NCBI GenBank assembly: GCA_034766995.1
Contig: CM068313.1
Coordinates: 40,177,496-40,241,495, forward strand
Origin: Acanthacorydalis orientalis
Lineage: Eukaryota; Arthropoda; Insecta; Megaloptera; Corydalidae
Length of the DNA stretch: 64,000 nt
Direction: 5' to 3'
Under the pieces are notes generated by a model. That model was not told where the DNA came from and ran no database searches. It saw only the letters and a program-made list of their open reading frames with translations. Shown here piece by piece: positions 1-10,878 of the stretch. The first letter of the stretch is position 1. Every line of letters begins with the position of its first letter. Position numbers and translations under genes: made by a program.

Positions 1-27
1 TAAAGTTATATACATTTCTCAATTCGA

Positions 28-28
28 C

Positions 29-68
<40 letters not shown>
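28..68. repeat. (TA)n(TG)n microsatellite
   Basis: About ten TA units run directly into ten TG units. It abuts the 5' edge of the RTE fragment that follows. Confidence 0.95.
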
Positions 69-69
69 A

Positions 70-760
70 CCCCGCAAAAACAATAATGTTGTTTAATGCG
101 TTTCTCTGCCCGAAGAAAACTGAAATAAGAGGAATAGAAATAGAAGTTATGAAGTATGTCTATCTAGACTAGCTTATCGACAAAGATGGATCATTCGTTG
201 AAAAGTAAACAGGATAATAAAATTGAGATAGGGATCATTTGGACGAAACGCCTCAATATTTAAAACAACAATCCTACACTCTGTTTGAAGAAAAAAGTAT
301 TTGAGCTTTGTATACTAAAAGTCCTTATCTTCGGCAGCGATACATGGGTGCTTAACCCCAAAATCGTTCAATGACTCCAGACTACACAGAGAAGTATGGA
401 AAGATGTATGCTAGGAATAACAAAAAGAGACAGAAAAAGAACAGAATGGAAATGAAAATAGACTGGAGTCGCAGATGTAATAAGAAGAGTAAAGATTCTG
501 AAATGGAAATGGGCGAGGCATGTTGCAAGAAGAAAAGATAACCGATGGACAACAGAAATTATTAATTGGGAACCAAGGAATATAAAAAGACTAAGAAAGA
601 GACCAATGCACAGGTGGGAAAGAAAATTAAAAACTTTACTGCAAATCAATGGAAAAGAGAAGCATTCAATTTTACAAAATGGAAAATCATAGAAGAGCTT
701 TTTTTATCCAGCAGTGGATTAACAGAGGTTGATGATGTAAATGATGATGATGATATGTAT
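70..760 (+). mobile_element. RTE-type non-LTR retrotransposon, 3' end (5'-truncated, dead)
   Basis: This is the C-terminal end of a retrotransposon endonuclease/reverse-transcriptase ORF plus its 3' tail. Read across several frameshifts and stops, the segment gives blocks typical of RTE/BovB-like proteins: LIDKDGSF near 173-196, GSDTWVL near 333-353, LQTTQRSMERCMLG near 375-416, [18 protein letters not shown] near 517-570, and NQWKREAF near 645-668. It closes with a short (GAT)n tail at about 730-755, the kind of simple tail RTE elements carry. The catalytic RT domain lies upstream and is absent, as expected of 5' truncation during target-primed integration. Frameshifts, at least near 600-620, make it a pseudogene. 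Both edges meet TA repeats. Other copies lie at 2.7, 10.65-10.88 and 52.1-52.3 kb. Confidence 0.8.
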
Positions 761-1652
<892 letters not shown>

Positions 1653-1808
1653 CGCTTACAAAATACAATGGATTTAATTTGTATTGGAGAAAAATATCCA
1701 TTAATTCTATTCTATTTTTATTCAAAAAAATATAATAATTTTTGAATATTAAAACAATTCAGTGAGATAATGTAAAATAGAAATCCATGGGAAAAAAGTA
1801 TATTAGCT

Positions 1809-2436
1809 CGGTGGTTCCCAATCTGTGGTCTACGGACTTCCTAATTCTAATTCCAATAATAGATGGATTTAAGATCCTTTTAACGAAGATGTAAAAGTCA
1901 TAAAAGTCTTAACCAGCAATGAATAAAACAACTCGGTGGAGATTTCTTGTAATAGTTCCTAAAAATTATTGTTTAATGAAAATAATTTGATTGATTTTTG
2001 CTTACATTTACGCCCTGAGTATACTGAATTATCAAACAAGGCTCTGAAATATTTATTCACATTTGTTACAAGTTATTTGTGCGAACGGACTCTTTCAGCA
2101 CTTTTAGATACAAAGTCAAAATTTAGAAACAGACTAAATGTAGAGCCTGATTTGAAAGTGCAAGTTAGTACAGTTGAGCCAGATATTTCTGAATTTGTCT
2201 CAGTCAAACATCATCCTTCACACTAACTAATAATTAATTTTGTTGTTTATTGATTTTTTTATTGTATGTTAATTACAAAAGAAAATAAATTTTAATTGTT
2301 TTGTTGAAATACATTCTTTTCTCATAAGAACTGCTCGTTTTTCTAGTACAGGAAACAAAATACTCTCCAGAGGGGTCCGAGACATTTTTCAGATTAATAC
2401 AGAGGTCTTTTGCATTTAAAACATTAGGAATCGTTG
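1809..2436 (+). mobile_element. internally deleted hAT transposon with 8-bp target-site duplication
   Basis: A complete but shortened hAT element. The left end CGGTGGTTCCCAAT and the reverse complement of the right end CAACGATTCCTAAT form degenerate hAT (Charlie/ZBED-type) terminal inverted repeats. It is flanked by TATTAGCT (1801-1808) and TATTAGAT (2437-2444), an 8-bp duplication with one mismatch, the length hAT transposases produce. Inside are only the last ~85 codons of transposase and a 3' region resembling hAT subterminal sequence (GGGGTCC...GTCTTTTGCA near 2373-2415). At 628 bp it is much shorter than a full hAT element, so most of the transposase gene was deleted before or after insertion. 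Confidence 0.8.
1969..2226 (+). pseudogene. hAT transposase C-terminal dimerisation (hATC) domain fragment
   Basis: An 85-residue open segment ending at a natural stop. It matches the C-terminal dimerisation region of ZBED5/FAM200-like hAT transposases: LRPEYTELSNKALKYL, then FVTSYLCERTLSALLDTKSK, FRNRLNVEPDL, and a terminal HHPSH. The motif YLCER..SALL..KSK..NRLN is the family signature. The BED zinc finger and the catalytic RNase-H-like core are missing, so it cannot transpose DNA. It sits inside the 628-bp hAT element with both ends present. Family assignment rests on remembered signature residues, not a search. Confidence 0.8.
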
Positions 2437-2689
2437 TATTAGATATATCAGATATAGATGGAAGGTGAATAGAGTGGATATGAAAAGAAACGAGCATCAC
2501 GGATATTATAACGAAAATTACGATTATAAGTTTTTAAACCTGTGATTTTAATGCGTTTTCTTGGTGGTTTTCATCCTTTTCGATCACTGGAATCTTTTGT
2601 GTTATTTAAAATCTATCTGAGAATATCATAGGCATCGGAACTAGTAAGCAGAGAGTAGAGAAGACAGAGTAGAACAGATAAGCTAACAA

Positions 2690-2875
2690 GTTGAAGAATA
2701 CCAGGATAACATAATAAGGAAAATAAAGACTTTACAGTTCCAATACATAACTATGTTGCAGAAACAGAAGACAATGATGTACAACAGAAATTATTGTTTA
2801 GATGCTAATAAATATAAAAGGATCTATAAAGAGATCAATAAATATGTAAAATGAAAATTATAGACATTATTTATA
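2690..2875 (+). mobile_element. highly decayed RTE 3'-end fragment
   Basis: The stretch around ACAACAGAAATTATT (2782-2796) aligns at nucleotide level with 546-610 of the first RTE copy: both read ACAACAGAAATTATT then AATATAAAA, then AAAGAGA. Upstream AATAAAGACTTTACA matches the VKILKW region. Many substitutions make the peptide unreadable. It is shorter and older than the copy at the window start. Confidence 0.6.
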
Positions 2876-2953
2876 AAAGAACCTTTGTACATTACAGCTT
2901 TACCTGTTGGTCAGTAGATTTTCAGAGACAGATTATATATGTGCATACATACA

Positions 2954-2960
<7 letters not shown>

Positions 2961-3001
<41 letters not shown>
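2961..3001. repeat. (TA)n microsatellite
   Basis: About 20 uninterrupted TA units followed by GTATGTATG. Confidence 0.95.
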
Positions 3002-3013
<12 letters not shown>

Positions 3014-4216
3014 AAGATGAGTGGGTGATGAGCGTGGGTTTGTATGTACTAAATATGTAGAATTGTAACAAATAAAAGTAATAAATTAATTTATTATATC
3101 AATAAAATTAAACAATAATTTGTTAACATACAATGCCCAAATATATATACAGAATTTTTAACTTGCCAGTGGAATACACAATCGTTGTTATTTCCTGTTA
3201 TGATAATATAAATCTAAAAATGTCATAAATACATACGAACGCGGATTTCATTATCACCGAATTAAATATGTTTGTCCTATATATGCATATCTATCTTATA
3301 TTGAATAGATAAAAAAAAATCCACACTTTATATCTGTTGAAATGTTTGTAAAATTGCCGCTTGTAGATTACAGTTCTTTTTGTACATTCTTTTTTTGCAT
3401 TCGGTTTCATTTCAATAACATTTTATTTAATTCCAGTGAAATTTATACAAAACAGTCCTGCTGTTCAATTTCTTTTATTAACATGTAGGATATACACATA
3501 ATTGAGTTTTATTACTTATTGCTTCATTTATATCGTGATTTCAAATAAATCGAAAAAATATATATATTCTTTACAAAATATAAATTTACATCAAAGATTT
3601 AGCTCGTAACTTAATATAATTTATTTTTTTTATACTTCTTTAATCGTTTATTATTATTTAAACAAGTCCTAAGGTCACATCTATATTATGATTGTAATTA
3701 TATGTAGAATTTATTATAAAAACTCGAACAATAAAACGAATAATAATAAAAAACAATAATTTATTGCAAGTAGTAAAGGGAAAAAAATTGTTCACGTATT
3801 ATTTATAATACGTGAACATTTGAAGTACATTTTTTCTCTTCAGTACGTGAAAAAATAGTAGTGATTATTTTTATTTCAGTGTAAATAATTTATTTCTATA
3901 CTTATTATTATTTTATTTCTATGTTTATTTCTGTAAGTTGTAGAATTTTTTTTTCTTGAAGTAACTTTGATTTCTTGTAATATGTTTTTTATTATATTTA
4001 CTTTAAAATATGTTGTTAAAATGTATGGAAAATACGTTATTAACTTAATACCATTTCTTATTGTAAAAATCAATTATAAAATTAGTATTTATATTCAATA
4101 CTATACTATACTATATAGATCATTCTATTTTACTCGATCCTTTTCTGCATATATCGAGTAAAATCTCCAAGTGAACATAATGATATTTCATCTTCAAGTA
4201 ATGTTTCACTTCATAG
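3002..4216. other. AT-rich sequence, one hairpin only
   Basis: No transposon or gene signal is recognised here apart from the perfect inverted repeat at 3790-3817. Confidence 0.5.
3790..3817. repeat. perfect 12-bp inverted repeat (hairpin)
   Basis: GTTCACGTATTA, a 4-nt spacer TTTA, then the exact complement TAATACGTGAAC. A second TACGTGAA half-site lies at 3844-3851. Confidence 0.85.
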
Positions 4217-4275
4217 AAAAACCAAACCGATTTAAAAACACTTTATGCAATTCACAATCAATGATATCAAATGTT
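4217..4275 (+). other. candidate internal exon (59 bp)
   Basis: Preceded by an acceptor-like tract ending CACTTCATAG and followed by the strong donor GTAAGTG. Only one of the three frames is open across it: two bases complete a codon, then 19 codons reading KPNRFKNTLCNSQSMISNV. Base composition is slightly less AT-rich than its surroundings. No family is recognised. Chance occurrence is possible in a window this size. Confidence 0.3.
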
Positions 4276-4328
4276 GTAAGTGTAGATACAAGAACTATAC
4301 GTTCACTGTAGTAGATGTGAGACCAGTG

Positions 4329-4352
4329 TTTATTTATAATATTATAAATAAA
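4329..4352. repeat. perfect 24-bp palindrome
   Basis: TTTATTTATAAT followed immediately by its exact complement. No spacer. Purely A/T, so partly a low-complexity effect. Confidence 0.8.
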
Positions 4353-4500
4353 GTGATTACGTCAGACAGAAAGGATTTATTCTTAAAAAAGCAAATTTGC
4401 TCTGTATTAACGCCGAAGGTCTCGATTGAAAAATAATAAATAGAGAAAAGATGCAAAAAAATGTTTCATGAAAAAAATGAAATTCCGAAATTGATATGTA

Positions 4501-4890
4501 TTAGGTGTGCAAATTAATTCAGTGCATTTTTTTTATAGAAAATGAATGCTTGTGGAAAAAGGAAATACGTTTCGACCTTCAAGATATCCCCCATTATTTT
4601 ATATAACTTTGCTCCATCTGCCAAGTAACTGATGAATCCTTTGTCGAAAAAAAGATGGCTTTGTGTCGATGAAGTCGCAATACATTTTCGGACCTTTTCC
4701 ACTGTTTTAGCATTTTTTGCATGTTTTATTCGTTTTAATATCTTCTCCAAAGTCGAACAAATCATTTGCGTGGCTTCGGTAGCATTTATTTCAACTGGAA
4801 TGCGAAAAATATGCAATTCGTAATATGCTGCCTTTCGGATGCCATCGTGTTCAGTACTGTTTTGTGAAGTTATGCCAAAACGATATCATA
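4501..4890 (-). mobile_element. chimeric deleted mariner, family F copy 1
   Basis: The left terminal repeat reads TTAGGTGTGCAAATTAATT at 4501-4519, after a TA. On the minus strand an open segment to about 4816 encodes NATEATQMICSTLEK... and ...SSTQSHLFFDKGFISYLADG, then LYKIMGDILKVE. Comparison with the copy at 24.8 kb shows that a mariner transposase N-terminal helix-turn-helix region is joined directly to its C-terminal end (the LPDRWxKVI-NNGxYF region, here shifted in frame), with the whole DDD catalytic core absent. The far end is lost after about 4890. Four copies of this family lie in the window. Confidence 0.7.
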
Positions 4891-5075
4891 ATTTTGTGGA
4901 GTTCAGCAAACAATAATTACATGCCAAATCTGATTTTGACAACAGTCATGAAATTTAAGCTATATTTTCTATGAAATCACTTTGGATTTGATAAATTCGT
5001 CCAGAATGTTAACGATGTTTTTTGTAGAAATTTAAAAAATTAATAATAATTCAAATAATAATCATAAGATATTAG

Positions 5076-5078
<3 letters not shown>

Positions 5079-5129
<51 letters not shown>
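5079..5129. repeat. (TA)n microsatellite
   Basis: About 25 TA units, directly 3' of which the mariner fragment begins. Confidence 0.95.
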
Positions 5130-5130
<1 letters not shown>

Positions 5131-5139
5131 CTCTAAATT

Positions 5140-5501
5140 TCAAAGCACTTCATACAGCGATGCTTCAGTGCTTTTATGCCGTCACCGAAATTTTTTGATA
5201 TCCTCAAAATCGCCTACCACCAAGGAATTTTTTAAGATTTGGAAACAAATTAAAATATAAGGGGGAAAAATCTGGAGAATAGGCTAATTGGGGCAGCAAG
5301 TTATATTACATTTCAGCGAATTTTGCAATAGATACAACACTTGTATGGAGACGTGCATTGTCCTGATGGAAAATAATATTTTTCTTTAATAAACCGGCTC
5401 TATTCTCATGAATTGTTTGATTGAGTCGATTCAAAAATTTAGCATAATACTTTTCCATTATCGTTTGACCCTCGTATTTCGAATCATCCTCATATATATA
5501 C

Positions 5502-5503
<2 letters not shown>
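5140..5503 (-). pseudogene. mariner transposase fragment (DD34D catalytic core, C-terminal half)
   Basis: Reading right to left, the minus strand encodes GQTIMEKYYAKFLNRLNQ, KKNIIFHQDNARLHTS (second catalytic Asp in HQDNA), a stop, then after a frame change LPQLAYSPDFSPLYFNLFP and LKKFLGGRRF. The order and spacing are those of mariner transposase. The third catalytic Asp, normally in the SPDxxPxDFF block, is lost (reads SPLYF), and stops follow. Neither terminal repeat remains; TA-rich repeats bound both sides. Confidence 0.8.

Positions 5504-5527
<24 letters not shown>
5490..5527. repeat. (TA)n(TG)n microsatellite
   Basis: TATATATACATATATATATATG followed by a short TG run. Confidence 0.9.
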
Positions 5528-5532
<5 letters not shown>

Positions 5533-5762
5533 ATTAATTTTCAAAATTCAAATCTTACTATTTGTCATAAAAACTAAAGCACGTAACTTCCTCAGTGATA
5601 AACTTAATCCTTATTGCTATGTAATACATGTTTTATAAATCCATAAATGTAGAGAGTATCATAAAACCATCAACATCAAGAATGGAAACTATTTTATGAG
5701 TAATTTCAATTGGTTTTTACTTGCATTGCCATAAACTCATTAAAAAACACTTGCCACAAAAA

Positions 5763-5776
5763 CATATACATATATA

Positions 5777-5809
<33 letters not shown>

Positions 5810-5812
5810 AAT
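5763..5812. repeat. imperfect (TA)n microsatellite
   Basis: TA units interrupted by several TG and CA steps. Confidence 0.9.
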
Positions 5813-6751
5813 ATTTATTATTATTTGCATTAAATTACATCTTCTTAATGTCTCCCACCTGATTTTATAACATCTACAAACTAGTTATGTATTTTACTTG
5901 CATCGATTAAATATGTGTATATTGTATTGTCTAACATGGATTAATGATCAATATACAAATTAGTGTGTTTAATTATTAAAGAATATTTTTACCAATTTGT
6001 AAAATTATTATCATATTTTTTCGAATTCTAAAAGGTCAGGTCAATGCGCTACGCGTGAAAACGACCACTAAAGTGCAACGACCGATTTTGCATATGACAT
6101 TTAATTTTATTTTAAATTCCAATATAATATGTGTCTATTACTTTTTCGTTCGTACTGTTATATTACATAAAATAATTTATCGAAACAACAATATAAATTT
6201 GAAAGTGGCTTGTGAAAGCATTTATTTGCAAACTCGTCAATAAAATACAAACAATTTATATTTTCGAGATATTTTGAATAAAGTTGTTTCGTTAAATACA
6301 TTTATACAAGAGATGAGAAATTACACTGTCGAAAAAAGTCTATATTCGAGTATATATTCTTCACAGAGAAAAAAAAATTGAATCAGACACTGTGTAGACA
6401 CGTACGAACGAACCAAATCGATTACAGCCAACAAATTGACGCTGAAATGTTTGGAAATGTGTTTGCAAATACAGTACAAATATTAGAAGCATGTAACATT
6501 TAGTCTTGATATTGATTTTAATGTTTTAAAATGACTGTGTTTTCAATAGAAACTAGTATTATATTATTTAATGTGCGATTCGACTATCAATATTAACATT
6601 TATTGTTACATTTAAACGCAAGGAGACATAAGGTTAATAGTTATTAATCATTTCAACATTTTTTTTTAAAGTTTATCAATAATACACTTTAGCATATTCA
6701 AGTGTATTAATACATACCATATAATGTAAAATAAATTAGGACACATATCGC

Positions 6752-6866
6752 ATATGTGTCCATCAAAATGTTTGTAGAAAATGTTTATAGAAAACTGACA
6801 CAAGTCGCATATGTCCTTCATCCTTCAAAATGTTTGTAGAAAATATTTATAGAAAACTGACTTATA
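6752..6866. repeat. ~61-bp direct tandem duplication
   Basis: Two adjacent units share CAAAATGTTTGTAGAAAAT, then TTTATAGAAAACTGAC (starting near 6764 and 6825). The second unit also forms the left arm of the foldback at 6817-7027. Confidence 0.8.
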
Positions 6867-6885
6867 CAAGGTGATTTTTGTACAT

Positions 6886-6953
<68 letters not shown>

Positions 6954-7027
6954 TGATGGTGAAAAAATCAAAACCTGTATAAGTCAGTTTTCTATAAATA
7001 TTTTTTAAACACATTTTGAAGGATGAA
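6817..7027. repeat. foldback: ~75-bp inverted repeat around (TA)n
   Basis: The left arm (6817-6886) starts TTCATCCTTCAAAATG and contains TATTTATAGAAAACTGAC. The right arm (6951-7027) is its near-complement, ending CATTTTGAAGGATGAA. Between them lie about 32 TA units, themselves self-complementary, so the whole ~210 bp can fold on itself. It looks like the end-to-end remains of a foldback/MITE or a local palindromic duplication. Confidence 0.8.
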
Positions 7028-7570
7028 TAGTCTTTCAGACAGAAAAATGACAATCATTAAGCAATAAATTTTCAATTGAAGATAGTTAAAAACCACAGTA
7101 TAAACATTTCATTAATAATATAAACTTAATGTTGCTATTTCTATAATTTATTATATAGTTATTATACTTCTACTGATTGACCTCTCAGCTTATATACGAG
7201 GGTCGTTTGATAAGTATGGTAAAAAAGCAAGTTAAAAACAGTTTTTTGGAAAAAATCGATTTTGTTTCTAAACAGTCTTCAATGAGGCCTATACGCTTGG
7301 TCCAGCGAGTTACCAGTTGTTTCATCCCGTCGGAAAAGTAGTGGTTCTCAAAGTCAAAATATGCAAAATACACATTGACGGTGACGATGACATCCTCATT
7401 TGAGGAGAATTTCTTCCCACCGAGCCAAATTTTCAAGTTTAAAAAAGAGAAGAATTCTCACGGGGCCAGGTTCGGAGAATAGGGTGGATGAGAAATAAAT
7501 TCATAGCCTAATTCGTGTAATTTTGCCATTGCGACGGTCGATTTGTGGGACGGCACGCTGTCGCTCCTCC

Positions 7571-7571
7571 C

Positions 7572-7606
<35 letters not shown>

Positions 7607-7615
7607 CGTATATAC

Positions 7616-7658
<43 letters not shown>
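7571..7658. repeat. (TA)n microsatellite
   Basis: Two long TA runs separated by a short ACGTATATACATT block. Confidence 0.95.
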
Positions 7659-7661
<3 letters not shown>

Positions 7662-7748
7662 TTAGATTTATGAATATTCTAAATATATTTTAATTAATTC
7701 AAAGTACAGAACTGATACTTATTGTCAACACTTTACCTACTGGAAGTC

Positions 7749-7915
7749 TATTAGTAGACCTTTCTTTTTCAGCGCTTGTCGATCGACAGACTATTAATTG
7801 GCTTTTCATCGACAATTCTTATTGACCAGAAGCCTATTAATTAGATTTTTTGCAGTTCCTACGGACCAAATTCTCATTAGTTGCCTTTTTACTGCAGTGA
7901 GGTCTGCATTTTGCT
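7749..7915. repeat. degenerate ~43-bp minisatellite, about four units
   Basis: Units begin TATTAGTAGACCTT (7749), TATTAATTGGCTTT (7792), TATTAATTAGATTT (7835) and CATTAGTTGCCTTT (7875). Each continues with a T-rich stretch and closes with a GACAGAC, GACCAGAAGC or GACCAAATTC type block. Spacing is 43, 43 and 40 bp. The preceding ~40 bp (TTATTGTC...GGAAGTC) may be a fifth, weaker unit. Confidence 0.7.
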
Positions 7916-8944
7916 TTTCAATTGAAAAAAAATTATTTTATAATTATGATTTCATTCATACTGCTAATAATGTAACATGACACTTTCAATACGCATAGTA
8001 AGTATTGCTTCACATTCTTATTTAAAAACTGTTGATTTTTATTATTACGGCGCGTTATCCTGGTGAAAGAGGACTTTTTGTGTTCCAATCTTGGCCATTT
8101 TTGTTTCAACTCTTCTTTCAAACGATTCAATAATATTTCCTAACAAGCTTCTGTTATCATTTTTCTCTTCGTTAAGTAGTTGATTAGGATGATTCCTTGG
8201 GAATCCCGAAAAACAGTGGCCATCACCTTCCCAAACGACAAAACAGTCTTCACCTGTTTCGGCGAACTTTCGCCAGTCGTTGTCCACTTCTCTGACTGCT
8301 GCTTCGACTCCTGATGTGTAGCGCTGGATCCATGTTTCATACACGGTTACAAATCGACGCAAAAAGACCTGCTCTTTTTTATTTTTGTAGCAACTGCTAC
8401 AATACTCGTTTTAAACATCTGTAGAATGTCAACAACGCGTCGCTTCTGACTGAAATTTCGCCTATGATAGTTTGAAAAGTGATACTTGGCCGTGATGTTA
8501 TCAAATGAATGGTGGTGCCATATCATAAATAATTACCAAACTTATCAAACGACCCTCGTATATGTTGTAGGTGTGTATATGTATATATAAAGAGAAGTCT
8601 ATCAGAATGTCAATTTTTGATCAAATTCTCTTTTTTCTATAAACATTTTTAAAGTTAGATAAATTCAGCGATCACTATACGATTACATGATTAATTAAAG
8701 TTATTAATCACAAGACAATTCAATTTAATAGCAGCTGAAACAAAATATTTAGTATATAAAGATATTAACTAATGTATTTTAATTCAAGTTCAGTCTTATG
8801 ATGATACATCTCCTTTTCTTAATCTTTCACGTTAACTTTATTCTGAATATAACTGAAATAGAATATATTTATTGAAATTTTCTTCATGCTGTTAATCTTA
8901 CTTTACATTTTTCTAATTTTAATTTGTTTTATTTTTTGTTGCAG

Positions 8945-8983
8945 GTAAGAAAAAAAACATATTATTCTCATCTCAAGTATGTG
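8945..8983 (+). other. candidate 39-bp microexon or recursive splice site
   Basis: A long pyrimidine tract (TTTTATTTTTTGTTGCAG) ends at 8944 and is followed at once by GTAAGA. Thirty-nine bases later comes a consensus donor GTAAGTGAG. The AG|GTAAG junction is the arrangement of recursive splice sites in long insect introns. The 39 bp between could be a true microexon reading VRKKTYYSHLKYV (whole codons), or KKKNILFSSQVC in a second open frame. Which of these is used, if either, cannot be told from sequence. Confidence 0.45.
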
Positions 8984-10159
8984 GTAAGTGAGTATTGATT
9001 TATGGCTCATTTATGGCTCATAAACGATAATTGTTTTTAATAACAGTAATTATTTTTAAAAATAACAGTTATTTTATGTTTCATTTGATGTGAGAACAAA
9101 GTTAAATAAAATACGAATTTCTGTTATTTCGAATTTAAAAATTTGATTGCATCAATTTATTATCTTTATTTATATTCAACTAGATAATTTAAATAACCGG
9201 TAACCAGTTTCATTAACTTGTTTCGTAGCTACGAATCCGAATTATATTTATATCGATCATAAGTATATTTTCAATATATTAAATATTTTGTTTGTATAAG
9301 AAAAATATCAATGTATGCACAATACTATTAATATTAAAATCGCATGGATATGTTAAAGCATTAAATATTTTTTATCTCATTTTATTTTATTGTCAAATAT
9401 GATTCAGTATATGTTTTTGAATTTATAACAAACCATTAAAATAATATAGAGAGAACGAAAATATTGAAAAAAAATATTAATAAAATGATTAAAAAAATCT
9501 ACTTCTAATATACTGTGAAAAGTAAGTGTTCATTGTAAATAATTGCTTCTTTAAAACGCAACACACCGATCGATTTATCGCTCAAAGACGCATTTTCTTT
9601 TTATAACGAAACTACCTGTTGTTCAAAAGATGCGTTCGCTTTCACTGAAGTTGATTTAATTATCTTCAATGCGTTTATAATTTAACGATAAAGACGGGAT
9701 TATTTTTCTTGTGCATAGACGTTAAATAATTTAATCTTGAATTTATTGTAATCGTTTGTTCGAATTCTTCTGTCAATGAATTACTGTTGTAGCGATTTAA
9801 CATGTTTTAAATACTTTAACTATAATAGCATTTTCAGTTCTTTATTCTGAATTTTTAAAATTTTTAAATCTACAGTTGAAAATAAAAATATATGCTTTTA
9901 TTTTTCAATAATATTTTTGGTACTTTACACATTTGATTTAAGGAATTTTTAATAGATTTAAATAAACATTTTAAATCAGTTTAAAATTTAAAAGAAATGT
10001 TTTATACTAGAAATCTTATAATTTCGGTAATTTGGACAACAACAAAAAATCATTTAAATTATTAAGTTCATTGAAGTTATTGAGAACATTCTTTCTCATC
10101 AAATTAAAGTTCAAATTGAACATGAAAATTATTTTTCTTTGTTGTAATATTAAAGTAAT
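8984..10159. other. AT-rich sequence, nothing recognised
   Basis: If the splice signal at 8945-8983 is real, this is intron. No transposon or conserved motif is recognised. Confidence 0.4.
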
Positions 10160-10306
10160 TTAACCCCTTCTACTGCAATTTATTTGCAGGCAATATTGAT
10201 CAGCGTCCTTCTTCGAACATTCTTGACGAGTGCAGCTCGTCATTGCCTACCTTGGCATAAAAAGCTCTTGACGAGCTGAACTCGTCATTTCACTAGAAGG
10301 AGTTAA
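10160..10306. mobile_element. piggyBac-type MITE (TTAA-flanked, 147 bp with TSDs)
   Basis: TTAA at 10160-10163 and 10303-10306 flank 12-bp terminal repeats CCCCTTCTACTG and CACTAGAAGGAG (two mismatches when inverted). TTAA target duplication and a C/T-rich end are piggyBac hallmarks. Inside are two copies of a hyphenated palindrome, GACGAG-5 nt-CTCGTC, at 10225-10241 and 10270-10286, 45 bp apart. It has no coding capacity and would depend on a piggyBac transposase elsewhere. Confidence 0.75.
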
Positions 10307-10604
10307 TACTGGCCATTCATTGGGGTTTTTTCTTGATCTCAAAACTGACCAAATTTGTTTTCATAATTTAAATCCAAATATAGAAAATCTTTTCTTTATT
10401 TAGACTTTTAACCCTTTTTATTGTTCCATTTTTTCCTAGTTCAATATAGGCTTTATCTATTGGAAGTAATAACTTTAGCTTAACGCTCAATCTTGAATAT
10501 TATTTTATTATACTGGTGATTTTCGCACTCTTTTGATCGCGCGTCCTTATGACAATAAATGTTAGTATCTTGGACCTTATGATATTTTTAATATTTATTT
10601 ATTT

Positions 10605-10611
<7 letters not shown>

Positions 10612-10646
<35 letters not shown>
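10612..10646. repeat. (TA)n microsatellite
   Basis: About 17 TA units, adjoining the 3' end of the antisense RTE copy. Confidence 0.95.
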
Positions 10647-10647
<1 letters not shown>

Positions 10648-10648
<1 letters not shown>

Positions 10649-10878
10649 CAGTATTTGTCAATCCACTGCTGGATAAAAGCCTCTTCCATGATTTTCCATT
10701 TTGTACGATTGAATGTCTCTCTTTTCTACTGATTTCCAATAAAATTTTTAATTTCTTTATCCCACCTGTTCGTTGGTCTTTTTCTGTTCTTTTTATATTC
10801 TATGGTTACCAGTTAATAATTTTAATTGTCTATTGGTTGTCTTCTCTTCTTGCAACATACCCTGTTCATTTCTGGTTT
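10648..10878 (-). mobile_element. RTE-type retrotransposon 3' end, antisense copy
   Basis: The reverse strand repeats the tail of the 0.07-0.76 kb copy: the CCACTGCTGGATAAAAGC stretch at 10659-10676 is the complement of the ...AFIQQW(stop) end. Upstream come AAATGGAAAATC, then CACCTGTTCG (HRW-type block), and CTTGCAACATACC (HVARR). It is truncated after about 230 bp. The element's 3' end lies against (TA)n, as in the first copy. Confidence 0.8.

Larger units (their letters stand above)
7570..8045. other. foreign segment inside the family R mariner
   Basis: About 475 bp with no mariner homology: a (TA)n block, a degenerate minisatellite and AT-rich sequence. The mariner sequence around GACGGCRCGYTRTC appears on both sides (7548-7563 and 8046-8060), so the insertion is flanked by a short duplication of mariner DNA, or two mariner pieces overlap there. 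Confidence 0.6.
7195..8560 (-). mobile_element. mariner, family R copy 1, deleted and split by an insertion
   Basis: Both ends carry the same terminal repeat, TACGAGGGTCGTTTGATAA, next to TA dinucleotides. The minus strand carries transposase C-terminal two-thirds in two blocks. The 8045-8362 block includes RRFVTVYETW (first catalytic Asp changed to Tyr), WIQRYTSGV, FPRNHPNQLLNEEK and VLFHQDNAP (second Asp intact). The 7200-7436 block includes KIWLGGKKFSSNEDV and the C-terminus. Between them lies unrelated DNA (7570-8045). The region upstream of the first Asp is reduced to a few codons, the same deletion as in the copies at 15.1 and 36.8 kb. Confidence 0.85.
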
